Shown here: piece by piece, positions 18,443 through 27,078 of the stretch
How the letters are laid out: every line of letters starts with the position of its first letter
How positions within the stretch are numbered: the first letter of the stretch is position 1
NCBI RefSeq assembly: GCF_036013645.1
Contig: NZ_CP107869.1
Span: 9,486,001 to 9,550,000 of the forward strand
DNA length: 64,000 bases
Direction: 5' to 3'
DNA from: Streptomyces sp. NBC_00490
GTDB lineage: Bacteria > Actinomycetota > Actinomycetes > Streptomycetales > Streptomycetaceae
Position numbers and translations under genes: made by a program
Notes under the pieces: generated by a model
The model's database searches: none
What the model was told of the DNA's origin: nothing
Seen by the model: only the letters and a program-made list of their open reading frames with translations

Positions 18443-18961
18443 GTGGAACGGATCTTGGTGGCGGGTGTGACCGGTGCGGGTAAATCCACGCTCGCCCAAA
18501 CCCTGGGCAGTCGTCTGGGCCTGCCGTACCACGAGATGGACGGGCTCTACTTCAACGGCCCCAACTGGGCCGTCAACGACAAGCTGACCGAAGACGTATC
18601 CAAGCTCACCGCCGAGCCCCGCTGGATCGTCGACTCCGTCGGTTACCCGGAAGTCCGTGACCTGCTGTGGGACCGGGCCGACACCGTGATCTGGCTGGAC
18701 TACCCCAAACGCGTCATCATGCCCCGCGTTCTGCGCCGCTCCATCCGACGCACGGTCACCCGCGAGGCCATCTTCGGCGGGAACAGGGAGACCTTCACCG
18801 GCTGGCTGAGCCGGGAACACCCGGCATGGTGGGCCTGGTCCCAGCACGGGGTCCGCCGCCGCGAAATCGGCAGCCGCGTCCGCGACCCCCGCTTCGCCCA
18901 TCTCGACGTCCTCCGCTTCGGCCATCCCGATGACACGGCGGCCTGGCTGGCATCCCTTTGA
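18443..18961 (+). CDS. P-loop kinase of the adenylate kinase / topology-modulation type
   Basis: Small P-loop NTPase of 172 residues. Walker A is VAGVTGAGKSTLAQ at the N-terminus. After it come YHEMDGLYFNGPNW, a conserved substrate-side motif of the FlaR/adenylate-kinase-like group, and TVIWLDYPKRVIMPRVLRRS with the arginine-rich lid region. Such proteins are often annotated as topology modulation proteins; the true substrate is unknown. GTG 18443 lies 6 nt from a TAGAGT -10, indicating a leaderless mRNA. Its stop codon falls inside a 21-bp tandem repeat. Confidence 0.85.
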   Translation: MERILVAGVTGAGKSTLAQTLGSRLGLPYHEMDGLYFNGPNWAVNDKLTEDVSKLTAEPRWIVDSVGYPEVRDLLWDRADTVIWLDYPKRVIMPRVLRRSIRRTVTREAIFGGNRETFTGWLSREHPAWWAWSQHGVRRREIGSRVRDPRFAHLDVLRFGHPDDTAAWLASL

Positions 18962-18999
18962 TGCCAGGGGGCCACGTCTTGATGCCAGGGGCCCACGTC
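18958..18999. repeat. Two tandem 21-bp repeats at the kinase stop codon
   Basis: Units 18958-18978 and 18979-18999 both read TTGATGCCAGGGG, one variable base, then CCACGTC, and differ at one position of 21. The first unit contains the TGA stop of the preceding kinase. It looks like a recent small tandem duplication. Confidence 0.8.
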
Positions 19000-19033
19000 G
19001 TGGACGGGGGCGCGCGGCCTGGCTTGGGAGGAC

Positions 19034-19276
19034 TTGCGGATCCGCAGGACGCTCCAGTTGGCAGGCCGATTTCTCACCATGCTTGAGAGGGCACGCGACG
19101 ATCGTGGCCAGCCGGTTCCGAACACCCAGGGATCTGACTGGCTCGTCGCTGCCAGCAGCGTGGAGATTGCCATGTTCTCGCTGCCTGGGGCCATGGGTGC
19201 CCGCACATCGCACGACCTCGGCGCGGCACGGCGTGCCCTCGCAGTACTCAACGCACGGGGACGCCTGCGCGTCTGA
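19034..19276 (+). CDS. Possible small hypothetical protein, 80 residues
   Basis: A TTG-started frame with GGGAGG 4 nt upstream encodes 80 residues (MRIRRTLQLAGRFLTMLERA at the N-terminus; TTG read as Met). It is helix-prone, with no membrane segment or recognisable motif. The frame stays open upstream through LAWED, so it could also be the tail of a decayed longer gene. It stands alone after the kinase. Support is only the RBS and composition. Confidence 0.35.
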   Translation: MRIRRTLQLAGRFLTMLERARDDRGQPVPNTQGSDWLVAASSVEIAMFSLPGAMGARTSHDLGAARRALAVLNARGRLRV

Positions 19277-19486
19277 CGCGGTGGCTGCGGACCGTACTCC
19301 AGATGCCACTTGAGCGGCCCGCCACGAACACCAACGGGCAGGTCACGCGCCCTCACCCGCCCCAGACAGCCCGCACGGCCGATTCCCATCGGTCCGGACA
19401 CGTGGATTCCATTTTTGGACTTCTTGCGGAGCCCTCGCGTGTAGTTCATGTCTAAAATATGGAGCTCATACGGAGAGGGAGCGTGT

Positions 19487-20410
19487 GTGAGTCAGCCGAC
19501 GGGTCCCGCCTGTGCGGAGTGCGGTACACCTCGACCCGCGGACGGCAGCCTGGCCTGTTCCTGTGCCCGCCGTGCGGCCGACGCCCATCGTGCGACCCGC
19601 ATGGCAGAGGCCGAGGCCGCCGAGGACTTCGATCCGGTGCGGATACGGCCCTTCGTGGAGATAGGCGACGACGCCACATCGCCTGACGTCTACGCGACGT
19701 CGGCGGAATCCGAGACGCAACCCGCGGACCAACCGGCCGGTGACCGGCAAGGCCGGGAAGACGCGACCTCACCGCCCGTCGACCCTCCGGATGTGCCTCG
19801 CTCGGACGACAACACCCAGAACTCCCCACGCAGGCGCCGGATCGCGCTGGGCACCGGCATGGGGGCCGCGGCGGCCGTCCTGCTGACGGGATGCCTGGTC
19901 GGCGGATTCCTCTGGTACGACAGTCCTGATCGGGACGGCTCCTTGTCCGGCGGCGTGCGCGCGGGCCTGCCGGACGAACGGTCCACGGCCGTCGATCCCT
20001 CGTCCCCGGCCCCCTCCGCGTCGATGACCTCGGCGCAACCGTCCCCGTCCGCTACTTCCTCACCGGACACGACCACGACCACGACCACGGACTCCCTCCC
20101 CCCGACCGGCACCACCCCCAGCCCGACCTCGTCCAGCGCCACCGTCACGGGCAGCCCCACATCGACCCCCTCGCAGGGGGAGGCCGCCCCCGTGCTCCGC
20201 CTCGGCGACCGGGGACCCGAGGTGATCGAGCTCCAACTCCGCCTACGGCAGACCGGTTTCTTCGCCGGAGAGGCCGACGGCGTCTACGACCGTGAGGTCG
20301 AGAACGCGGTCCGCGCCTACCAGTTGACGCGTGTGGTGGTCGATGACGAACCGGGCGTCTACGGACCGGCGACACGAACCTCACTCGAATCCGAGACGTC
20401 GGAGCCGTGA
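19487..20410 (+). CDS. Membrane-anchored peptidoglycan-binding protein
   Basis: Protein of 307 residues. The N-terminal cytosolic part has a zinc-ribbon-like CAECGTPR and a CSCARR motif. A membrane helix (IALGTGMGAAAAVLLTGCLV, about residues 118-140) leads to a long Ser/Thr/Pro-rich extracellular linker (about 165-235). The C-terminal PG_binding_1 domain shows LRLGDRGPEVIELQLRLRQT and GVYGPATRTSL. GTG 19487 is chosen because GGAGAGGG lies 6 nt upstream; an in-frame ATG at 19448 lacks a good site. The layout suggests a protein linking cytosolic signals to the cell wall. Confidence 0.85.
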   Translation: MSQPTGPACAECGTPRPADGSLACSCARRAADAHRATRMAEAEAAEDFDPVRIRPFVEIGDDATSPDVYATSAESETQPADQPAGDRQGREDATSPPVDPPDVPRSDDNTQNSPRRRRIALGTGMGAAAAVLLTGCLVGGFLWYDSPDRDGSLSGGVRAGLPDERSTAVDPSSPAPSASMTSAQPSPSATSSPDTTTTTTTDSLPPTGTTPSPTSSSATVTGSPTSTPSQGEAAPVLRLGDRGPEVIELQLRLRQTGFFAGEADGVYDREVENAVRAYQLTRVVVDDEPGVYGPATRTSLESETSEP

Positions 20411-20472
20411 CAGTCGACCCTTCCGGACGTACGAGTGGGCAGCCGGCAGCTCTGTCAGTTCAGCGGTGACCC

Positions 20473-21813
20473 TCACATACGGCGTGGGGCGGCAGTACGG
20501 CCGACCGTCGCCGCCAGTTTCCTCAACCGGCGCCAGTCCAGGCGGGGTTGACGTTGCACCACCCCCGGCCGCTTCCGGGGGACGCGGACGGTGAGAGCGC
20601 CGGGCGCTATGCGGCAGTGGACCGGTGAGGGAAGGACGAGGGCCTCGCCGTCGAGCCCCACCTGCACCTCCGGACCGTCGGCTTCGACGACGACCTCGCG
20701 GACGGTCAGGACGGTGAGCGCGGCCGGTTCCGGGTCGAGCAGCAGCGCGGCGGCGTCGGCCGCGCCGTCCACTCGTACGCCGAGGACCCCCAGTGCTCCG
20801 GTGTCGAGCCGGTCACGGCGGCCGAACCCGAAGGGATCGCCGGTCCGATAGGGGTTGTTGCTCACCAGCACCGCCTGGGGGGAGTCGAGGGTGGTGTCTC
20901 CCGCCTTCGCGGTGAGCCGGGCACCTTGCTGACCGGTGAGCAGGTCGGGCAGCAGTTCCAGGCTCGTGCCGATCTTGTCGCCGCGATAGGAGGGACTCTG
21001 CACGATCGCCGCGTAGGCCCCGAACGAGGCGTTGTTGACGAAGGGACGGTCACCGGCGAAGCCGAGGTCGACGCGGAGTTCGACACCGTCGCTGAGCGCG
21101 TCGAGGCAGGCGCCGGGGTCGTCGCGGTCGAGACCTAGGTCCAGGGCGAAGTGGTTGCGGGTGCCGGCGCTGATCACGAGGAACGGTATGCCGTGCTCGG
21201 CGGCGACGGCCGCGACCAGGGCCTGGGTTCCGTCGCCGCCCGCGGCACCGAGCAGATCCGCACCCTCCGCGACGGCGGCCCGGGCCAGCGCCGTGATGTC
21301 CTGCTGTTCGTCCGGGTCGAGCAGGACGACTCGAGCGCCGAGCCGCTCGGCCTTCTCCTTGAGCCCGAAGCGGTCCACCTTGCCGCCGCCCGAGCGCGGA
21401 TTCATGATCAGGAACGGTCGTCGCGGCGGGGGCGTGCGGTACTCCTTGCTCCGCACCCGATGGCTTCCGGTGCCGCGCAGCGCATACCGGCCGCTCCACA
21501 CGGCCACGCCCCACAGCGCCAAGGACACCGGCAGGGCCCAGAGGAGGGTGGCCGCGAACAGGGCGACGATCGCGGCGGGGACGGCCAGGACCAGCACACC
21601 CGCCGCCCAGCGCAACGGTCCCCGCAGGGTCAGCGTCCACCACGCCGCAGCCGAGGCGACCGCCAGGCCGGCAGCGCCGCACACCAGGAGCAGCACACCG
21701 GCCAGGCCGTCGTAGCCGAGAGGCACCAGGACCGCGAGGGCGGCAGCGGCCAACGCCACCCTCGCCGCCCAGCGCTGCCTTCGATACGCCCGTCTGCTCA
21801 CATCTATGACCAA
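20473..21813 (-). CDS. Diacylglycerol kinase catalytic-domain membrane protein
   Basis: Lipid kinase-like protein of about 446 residues. The N-terminal half has roughly four membrane helices (for example VALAAAALAVLVPLGYDGLA and LWALPVSLALWGVAVW). The C-terminal half is a DAGK/LCB5 domain with FLIMNPRSGGGKVDRFGL, the nucleotide motif LLGAAGGDGTQALVAAV, SAGTRNHFALDLGL and VLVSNNPYRTGDP. It likely phosphorylates diacylglycerol or a related lipid for phospholipid recycling. The start is uncertain: TTG at 21813 follows GGAGAG, and GTG at 21801 is the alternative. Confidence 0.88.
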   Translation of the reverse strand: MVIDVSRRAYRRQRWAARVALAAAALAVLVPLGYDGLAGVLLLVCGAAGLAVASAAAWWTLTLRGPLRWAAGVLVLAVPAAIVALFAATLLWALPVSLALWGVAVWSGRYALRGTGSHRVRSKEYRTPPPRRPFLIMNPRSGGGKVDRFGLKEKAERLGARVVLLDPDEQQDITALARAAVAEGADLLGAAGGDGTQALVAAVAAEHGIPFLVISAGTRNHFALDLGLDRDDPGACLDALSDGVELRVDLGFAGDRPFVNNASFGAYAAIVQSPSYRGDKIGTSLELLPDLLTGQQGARLTAKAGDTTLDSPQAVLVSNNPYRTGDPFGFGRRDRLDTGALGVLGVRVDGAADAAALLLDPEPAALTVLTVREVVVEADGPEVQVGLDGEALVLPSPVHCRIAPGALTVRVPRKRPGVVQRQPRLDWRRLRKLAATVGRTAAPRRM

Positions 21814-22130
21814 GTGTTCTCTCCGCCCGGGAAACCCGCCTCGACCTCGCACGACCGAACTCTGGCAGATCCCTGACAGAACCGTCGTCCTCTGTGATCC
21901 GCCGCACTGCTCGCCGGGCGGCGCCTGCCGAGCGGGGCGGGGCGTCAACTTCATGGCCAGTCACGGCACTTCCGGTCGGTCGAACGGTCCAGGCATGCCG
22001 TTGTTCGGTCGGCACAGGACAGTCTCAAAGACTCGGCCGTGGTGTGCGGACGGCGTGCGTACGGTCCGGAGACCGAGGCGGGTCGGGAGCATCGGTCCGC
22101 CGCAGTCAACGGCATGCAAGGGGAGGCGTT
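21814..22130. other. 317-bp divergent intergenic region without a gene
   Basis: The region between the DAGK-type gene and the Roadblock gene has no frame with a ribosome binding site and recognisable product. It must carry both divergent promoters. A GGGGAGG Shine-Dalgarno at its right end (22120-22126) serves the Roadblock GTG at 22131. I see no strong dyad or consensus -10/-35 pair. Confidence 0.5.
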
Positions 22131-22505
22131 GTGGCGAGTGTGGAAGTGTCGCTGAAGGAGATGATGGCCGGGGTCGAGGGCTCTTTGGGAGCCGCCGTCG
22201 TCGACTACACCAGCGGAATGGCGCTGGGCACACTGGGCGGGGGCAAGGACCTGGACCTGACGGTCGCGGCGGCCGGCAACACGGATGTGATCCGGGCCAA
22301 GGTGCGCACGATGGAGCAACTGGGTCTCAACCGTCGGATCGAGGACATCCTGATCACGCTGGACTCCCAGTACCACCTGATCCGCCTGGTCACCGGCCGC
22401 ACGGGCAACGGATTGTTCCTGTACCTCGTCCTGGACAAGGCCCGCTCGAACCTGGCGATGGCCCGCCATCAGCTCAAGCGGGTGGAGGAGGCGATCGAGA
22501 TCTAG
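22131..22505 (+). CDS. Roadblock/LC7-domain protein
   Basis: Single-domain Roadblock/LC7 protein of 124 residues. The core reads VEGSLGAAVVDYTSGMALGTLGGG, then AAGNTDVIRAKVRTME and DILITLDSQYHLIRLV, matching the alternating beta-alpha fold. In Streptomyces, such proteins often act as MglB-like regulators of small GTPases in conservon-type operons. Here no GTPase, DUF742 or sensor kinase gene is next to it, so it is an orphan member. GTG 22131 has GGGGAGG 4 nt before it. Confidence 0.9.
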   Translation: MASVEVSLKEMMAGVEGSLGAAVVDYTSGMALGTLGGGKDLDLTVAAAGNTDVIRAKVRTMEQLGLNRRIEDILITLDSQYHLIRLVTGRTGNGLFLYLVLDKARSNLAMARHQLKRVEEAIEI

Positions 22506-22538
22506 CGCGGCCGAAAACCCTGGGCCACGTCTGCCCAT

Positions 22539-22568
22539 CATGTGAAGACTTCTTCAAGTCACCACATG
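22539..22568. promoter_or_regulatory. Nested dyads upstream of the ArsR-type gene
   Basis: CATGTG (22539-22544) and CACATG (22563-22568) flank two overlapping dyads, TGAAG-N4-CTTCA (22543-22556) and GACTT-N4-AAGTC (22548-22560). The AT-rich, symmetric core resembles the imperfect palindromes bound by ArsR/SmtB dimers. It lies about 145 bp upstream of the repressor start, so it may instead act on a promoter further up. Confidence 0.45.
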
Positions 22569-22710
22569 AGCATGGTTCCAATGCGCGGTCGTGGCGGGCC
22601 CGGGGCGTGAAGGATCGGCATCCGAGGGCGGCAAGCGGTGCGGCGGCGTCCCCGGATGCCGCCGCACCCCGGCGGCCCCGTCGCCCCCACCCGACCAGGA
22701 GCGAGCAGAC

Positions 22711-23070
22711 ATGCAGGCCCCTCTCTACCAAGTCAAGGCGGAGTTCTTCCGCATGCTCGGTCACCCCGTACGCATCCGGGTGCTGGAGCTGCTCCAGGAC
22801 GGCCCGGTGTCCGTCCGGGACCTGCTCGCCGACATCGAGATCGAGCCGTCCAGCCTCTCGCAGCAACTGGCCGTTCTGCGTCGCTCCGGCATCGTCGTGT
22901 CCATCCGGGAGGGCTCCACCGTCCGCTACGCCCTCGCCGGCGGGGATGTCGCCGACCTCCTGCGCGCCGCCCGCCGTATCCTCACCGAACTCCTCACCGG
23001 CCGGAACCAGCTCCTGGCAGAGCTGCAGCAGATCGACGCCCCGTCCGAACCGCTGCACCCCACCAGGTGA
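22711..23070 (+). CDS. ArsR-family winged-helix regulator
   Basis: Regulator of 119 residues. The winged helix spans about residues 10-85, with EFFRMLGHPVRIRVLELLQD, the recognition helix region EIEPSSLSQQLAVLRRSGIV, and the wing REGSTVRYALA. There is no cysteine at all, so the classical alpha3 metal site (CxC) is absent, and this is not a canonical arsenic or cadmium sensor. ATG 22711 has AGGAG 8-10 nt upstream. In other actinomycetes similar proteins neighbour sulfate or potassium transporters; no transporter is adjacent here. Confidence 0.9.
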   Translation: MQAPLYQVKAEFFRMLGHPVRIRVLELLQDGPVSVRDLLADIEIEPSSLSQQLAVLRRSGIVVSIREGSTVRYALAGGDVADLLRAARRILTELLTGRNQLLAELQQIDAPSEPLHPTR

Positions 23071-23113
23071 CACCGACCGGAGACGAAGGGGACCTGTGGG
23101 GCAACTGCCGGCG

Positions 23114-24331
23114 CTAGCTCGTGGGGAGCGGCCGGTCGTAGACGTTGTCCGGGGTCACGATCTCGGTGATCGCCCGGGCGAGCAGCGAGGACGGCTCCTG
23201 GCCCTGGTACGAGATGTCGGTGTTGAGCATCAACACCAAGGTGGCCTTCTTCGAGGGCAGGTAGACGGTCACGGTCTGGTATCCGGGGATGGAGCCGTTG
23301 TGCCCGATCCAGCCGTCGCTGTTGAAGATGCCCAGGCCGTAGCTGGTGCCGGGGTGGCCGGTGGGCAGCATCTTGAGCCGCTGCTCCTGGGTCTGCGGCC
23401 GCAGCAGCGTACCCGTGGCGACGATCTTCGCCCAGCGGCGCAGGTCGTGCAGATCGGAGATCATCGCTCCGGCCGCCCAGGCCCAGCTCGGGTTCCAGTT
23501 CGTGCTGTCGGCGACCTCACCGGTCAGCGTCTGGTTGGTGTAGCCGTGGGGGTGCGGTCGAGGGAACTCGAAGCCGCGCGGGAACAGCGTGTGGGACAGG
23601 CGGGCGGGACGCAGAACCCGCTTCTCGATGAAGTCGTCGAGACGGTGTCCGCTCATCTTCTCGACCACGAGGCCGAGCAGGATGAGGTTGGTGTTGGAGT
23701 ACTCGAACTGCTTGCCGGGCGCGAAGGTGTTCTTGTGCTTGAAGCCGTACGCCAGCACTTCCCGCGGGGTGAACGAGCGCTTGGGGTTGCTCAGCAGGTC
23801 GTGCACGAAGTCGGCGTCCTCGGTGTAGGGGAAGAGGCCGCTGCGCATCTCGGCGAGATGGCGCAACGTGATCCGGTGCCCCTTGGGTACGCCGTGGATG
23901 TACTGGGAGATCGGGTCGTCGAGTCCGACCAGGCCGTCGTCGACGAGCTCGAGCAGCGCGGTGACCGTGAAGGTCTTGGTCTCGCTGCCGATCCGGACGA
24001 AGACATCGGAGGTCATCGGCTTGCGGGTGGCGGTGTCGGCGACGCCGGTCGCACGGACGTAGCTGCCTTTGCCCGGCATCCACAGCCCGGCGACCACGCC
24101 GGGGATGCCGGCCTGCCGGCGGACCTTCTCGATGGCCTTGTCCAGCCGTGAGGCCAGTTCAGGGTCGAGTACGTGCGCCGGGCAGTCGTCCGGCCGGGAC
24201 GGGTGGGACGGGTAGGACGGGTGGGAGGCGACGGACGGTGCCGCCGTGGCGGGAGCGGCCGCCATCGGGGCCAGCACGGACGCCACGAGCAACGCTGCGG
24301 CGAAGACACGGCGGGCGGAGGAACGTTTCAC
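23114..24331 (-). CDS. Secreted serine hydrolase, beta-lactamase/DD-peptidase fold
   Basis: Secreted class C-like serine hydrolase of 405 residues. A Sec-type signal peptide covers about residues 1-30 (RRVFAAALLVASVLAPMAAA). The penicillin-recognising motifs are SETK (SxxK nucleophile, in IGSETKTFT), YSN (in FEYSNTNLILLG) and HNG (in GWIGHNGSIPGY, replacing KTG). The family includes D-aminopeptidases, esterases and R61-type DD-peptidases; R61 is also a Streptomyces enzyme. GTG 24331 follows GGAAGAGG. A peptidoglycan-directed role is plausible but not shown. Confidence 0.9.
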   Translation of the reverse strand: MKRSSARRVFAAALLVASVLAPMAAAPATAAPSVASHPSYPSHPSRPDDCPAHVLDPELASRLDKAIEKVRRQAGIPGVVAGLWMPGKGSYVRATGVADTATRKPMTSDVFVRIGSETKTFTVTALLELVDDGLVGLDDPISQYIHGVPKGHRITLRHLAEMRSGLFPYTEDADFVHDLLSNPKRSFTPREVLAYGFKHKNTFAPGKQFEYSNTNLILLGLVVEKMSGHRLDDFIEKRVLRPARLSHTLFPRGFEFPRPHPHGYTNQTLTGEVADSTNWNPSWAWAAGAMISDLHDLRRWAKIVATGTLLRPQTQEQRLKMLPTGHPGTSYGLGIFNSDGWIGHNGSIPGYQTVTVYLPSKKATLVLMLNTDISYQGQEPSSLLARAITEIVTPDNVYDRPLPTS

Positions 24332-24847
24332 GACTCGGTGCCTCTTCCAGGTCAGGGTCGGGGCAGCCACGTCACCACCCGCAGCCTCGGAGCCGGTCCC
24401 GCGCGTGGCCGCCCTCCGCGCAAGTCCACCCGTTCGGCGCCGCTCGGGTCGCTGGGACGCACTACAACGTGGCACGTCAGCGGCGCGTCGGACCGCTCGG
24501 CTGCCGACGTGTGGTGTGGACCCCAGCCGTGCGGGTCGGTCGGGCCGCGTAAGGCCGCCTCGGTTCGCTGCGGGGGTGTGTGCTGTCGGCTCATCGACCG
24601 CCGGCCGGGGTGGCGTTCCGCCGAGTGGTGCAGCCATACCGGCCGTGCGGCTGCGCTCAGTGCTGCTCGCGGGCGTAAACACCCAGATCCGGCGCCGAGG
24701 TGACTGCGTCGGCCGACTGACCTGCGGAGTCACGAAACCCGCGCCGCCGCACCACTCGATGGGAAGGCAGACGGGGTGCGGTGTCGCGAAGCGGCCCGGT
24801 GCGCCATCGTGAGACGTGCCGGTTGTCTGGTGAGGGGGGAGTGGCGG
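24332..24847. other. 516-bp intergenic region, no gene supported
   Basis: Divergent region between the secreted hydrolase and the DenD-like gene. Several open frames cross it on both strands but all are arginine/proline-rich, lack ribosome binding sites and look like non-coding frames of high-GC DNA. It presumably holds both promoters. No dyad above 8 bp and no clear -10/-35 were seen. Confidence 0.5.
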
Positions 24848-25858
24848 GTGAGGGTCGTCGTGACGGGGGCGTCCGGGTTCCTGGGACGCCTGCTGGTGAG
24901 GGAACTCCTACGGAGGCGGACGTTCGCCGCGGAACCGGTCACCCGGCTGGTGCTGGTCGATCGTGTCGCCTGGCCGGATGGTCCGGCGGCCACGGATCCG
25001 CTGGTGCGGACGGTCGGCGGTGACCTGGTCGACCATCTCGGCGAGGTGTTCGCGGAGCCGGTGGACGTGGTGTTCCACCTCGCGGCGGCGGTGTCCGCCG
25101 AGTGCGAGGCCGACTTCGACCTCGGGATGCGCGTCAACGTGGACGCCACCCGTGCGCTGCTGCAGGCCGCGCGGGAGCAGTCGGCGAGCGGCGGACCGGT
25201 GGCGCGGGTGCTGTTCGCCGGCAGCCTCGCCGTCTACGGCCCTCTGCCGACGGGAGGGTTCCCGCCGATGGTCAGCGAGATGACCCTGCCGGCACCGCGA
25301 TCGAGCTATGGCACACAGAAGTTGATGTGCGAGCACCTCATCGCGGACATGACCCGCCGCGGCTTCGTCGACGGGCGTGTGGCCCGGCTGATGACCGTCG
25401 CGGTCCGGCCGGGCAGGCCGAACGCGGCCGCCTCCGGGTTCGTCTCCGCCATCATCCGCGAGCCGCTCGCGGGGCGGCCGACCGTCTGCCCCGTCGCCCC
25501 CGGCCTGAAGGTGGCCCTGGCCTCGCCGCGGAGCACGATCGAGGCCGTGCTCCGCATCGCGGAGGCCGAGCGCGGCAGCGGGCCGGGACAAGTGCAGGGG
25601 GCGGCGCCGGTCAACGTGCCCGGTCTGACCGTCTCGGTGGCCGACATGCTCGCCACACTGCGGACAGTGGCGGGCGCTCCGGCCGCCGATCTTGTGACCC
25701 TCGCACCTGATCCGGCCGTGGAGGCCGTCGTCGGTTCCTGGCCCGCGGTCTTCGACAACCGTCGCGCGACGGACCTGGGCCTGCTGCCCGACGCGAGCTT
25801 CGAATCGGTGGTGCGGGAGTACCTCGCCGATCATCCCGAGGCGGTAGTGGATCACTGA
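24848..25858 (+). CDS. denD: NAD-dependent epimerase/dehydrogenase, D-erythronate dehydrogenase-like
   Basis: Extended short-chain dehydrogenase of 336 residues. It has the Rossmann motif VVVTGASGFLGRLLV and the catalytic YxxxK in SYGTQKLMCE. The DenD-type C-terminal hallmark runs MTRRGFVDGRVARL, VRPGRPNAAASGF and IIREPLAGRP. DenD oxidises D-erythronate at C2 in four-carbon acid sugar catabolism. The usual partners (a DUF1537 kinase and an aldolase or isomerase) are not next to it, so the pathway assignment rests on motifs alone. GTG 24848 follows AGGGGGGAG. Confidence 0.75.
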   Translation: MRVVVTGASGFLGRLLVRELLRRRTFAAEPVTRLVLVDRVAWPDGPAATDPLVRTVGGDLVDHLGEVFAEPVDVVFHLAAAVSAECEADFDLGMRVNVDATRALLQAAREQSASGGPVARVLFAGSLAVYGPLPTGGFPPMVSEMTLPAPRSSYGTQKLMCEHLIADMTRRGFVDGRVARLMTVAVRPGRPNAAASGFVSAIIREPLAGRPTVCPVAPGLKVALASPRSTIEAVLRIAEAERGSGPGQVQGAAPVNVPGLTVSVADMLATLRTVAGAPAADLVTLAPDPAVEAVVGSWPAVFDNRRATDLGLLPDASFESVVREYLADHPEAVVDH

Positions 25859-25881
25859 GGCGAACCCGCCCGATCGTCACC

Positions 25882-26193
25882 TCACAGGCCGACGAGCTTC
25901 TCGAAGAAGAACTCGTGCTTGAGGAAGGACGTTTCGTGCTCCGCCCCCGGATACGGCGGGATGAGCTGGGCGGCCTGGAAGAGCCGCCAGCCGTCGCGCA
26001 GGGCGGCGACGCCTGTGCCGTAAGGGGGTTCGTCGCTGTCACCGGTGGTGGGAGAGGTGGCGCCGGTGCCGTCGTAGCGGGCCCACCCGACCACGTGCGA
26101 GTCGAGGGCGGAGGTGGCCAGGTACAGGACGAGCACCTGCTGACGCGTGGTGTGTGCGACGGTGCCGGTCGTCTCGCTGTCGGTGATGGTCAT
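25882..26193 (-). CDS. Small protein coupled to the PhyH oxygenase
   Basis: Protein of 103 residues with no recognised domain. The visible core is VLVLYLATSALDSHVVGWAR, then GVAALRDGWRLFQAAQLIPP and HEFFFEKL. Its ATG at 26193 overlaps the oxygenase stop as ATGA, with GAGGAG 5-7 nt ahead, so it is translated with the oxygenase and probably works with it, for example as a subunit or binding partner. It carries no signal peptide or membrane helix, so it is cytosolic. Confidence 0.75.
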   Translation of the reverse strand: MTITDSETTGTVAHTTRQQVLVLYLATSALDSHVVGWARYDGTGATSPTTGDSDEPPYGTGVAALRDGWRLFQAAQLIPPYPGAEHETSFLKHEFFFEKLVGL

Positions 26194-27008
26194 GCCTGGC
26201 TCCTCAGAGCGGGCCGGTTGGCGATACGGGTGGCCCAGTGGTCGATGTCGAAGCCCGGGTCGCCGCTGAGGGTGCGCCACAGCTGGATCCGGTTGTGGAT
26301 CTCCAGCCGGCCGGTGGCCGGTTCGTACCAGGGGAAGGTGCGCCCCAGTTCGGAGGAGACGGCGGGGGAGCCCAGATCCGAGACGTCCCACAACCGGACC
26401 TGGGGCACGGTCGGGTTGAAGCGGATCTTGTACATGTGGCGGACGGTGTCGCTGTCGTTGCGACGCCCGCCGTGCCAGATGCCGTGGTGCACCAGCATGA
26501 CGGTGCCCGCCGCACAGGTCAGCCGGGTCTGGCCGAGCAGGTTCTGGTAACGACCGGTGTCGGACTCGTTGGTACGGCGCAGATGGCTGCCCGGTACGAC
26601 GAGCGTGCCGCCCATATCCGCGGTGACCTCCTGCGGGTAGTACATGAGCTGCACGTCGAACGCGTCGGGCCGCACATCGATGAGGGCGTCGGCGTGCAAC
26701 GGCTGCGCGCTGCCCTCGTGCGGTTCGCGGGTGTGCACGAAATGATGGTCGACGCTTGGGTCCGATCCCACCAGACTCTCCAACGCGCCCGCTACAGCGG
26801 GGAGTTCGACGAGTCGCCGGGAGAAGGAGCCCTCGGGGAACGCCTTCGGAACGGGAGTGCCGTACGGCACGGCGGGCAGCCCGGTGGCGAAGACGCCGAG
26901 CGCCTCCTCGTTCATCTCCCGGGGCACGATGCCGTCCAGGCGCAGGAATCCGTGAGCCACGAACCGCGCCACCTCGACGGAGTTCAACAGCTGTCGTGTG
27001 GTTGACAT
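26190..27008 (-). CDS. Phytanoyl-CoA dioxygenase (PhyH) family oxygenase
   Basis: Fe(II)/2-oxoglutarate-dependent oxygenase of 272 residues. The iron-binding facial triad is visible as HADALIDVR (HxD) and the distal His in LVHHGIWHGG. GTLVVPGSHLRR is the family PGSH motif, and the 2-oxoglutarate-binding Arg is probably R in VRHMYKIRF. Substrates range from lipids to antibiotics and sugars; none can be inferred. The start ATG at 27008 lies 70 bp from the divergent AraC regulator, the likely controller of this oxygenase and its coupled small protein. Confidence 0.9.
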   Translation of the reverse strand: MSTTRQLLNSVEVARFVAHGFLRLDGIVPREMNEEALGVFATGLPAVPYGTPVPKAFPEGSFSRRLVELPAVAGALESLVGSDPSVDHHFVHTREPHEGSAQPLHADALIDVRPDAFDVQLMYYPQEVTADMGGTLVVPGSHLRRTNESDTGRYQNLLGQTRLTCAAGTVMLVHHGIWHGGRRNDSDTVRHMYKIRFNPTVPQVRLWDVSDLGSPAVSSELGRTFPWYEPATGRLEIHNRIQLWRTLSGDPGFDIDHWATRIANRPALRSQA

Positions 27009-27078
27009 ACGACGACCGTAAAAGTGACCGCCGTCCCTGTCGTGGGCTGTAATCAGCGACCACTGGTAATTTTCCACC

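Noticed and set aside
20085..20155. Low-complexity Ser/Thr/Pro tract as a possible repeat or CRISPR-like array
   Set aside because: It is the coding linker of the peptidoglycan-binding protein; no spacers or regular repeats. No CRISPR array was seen anywhere in the window.
24332..24847. Several open frames of 80-180 codons on both strands
   Set aside because: They are Arg/Pro-rich, lack ribosome binding sites and overlap each other, as expected from non-coding frames in high-GC DNA.
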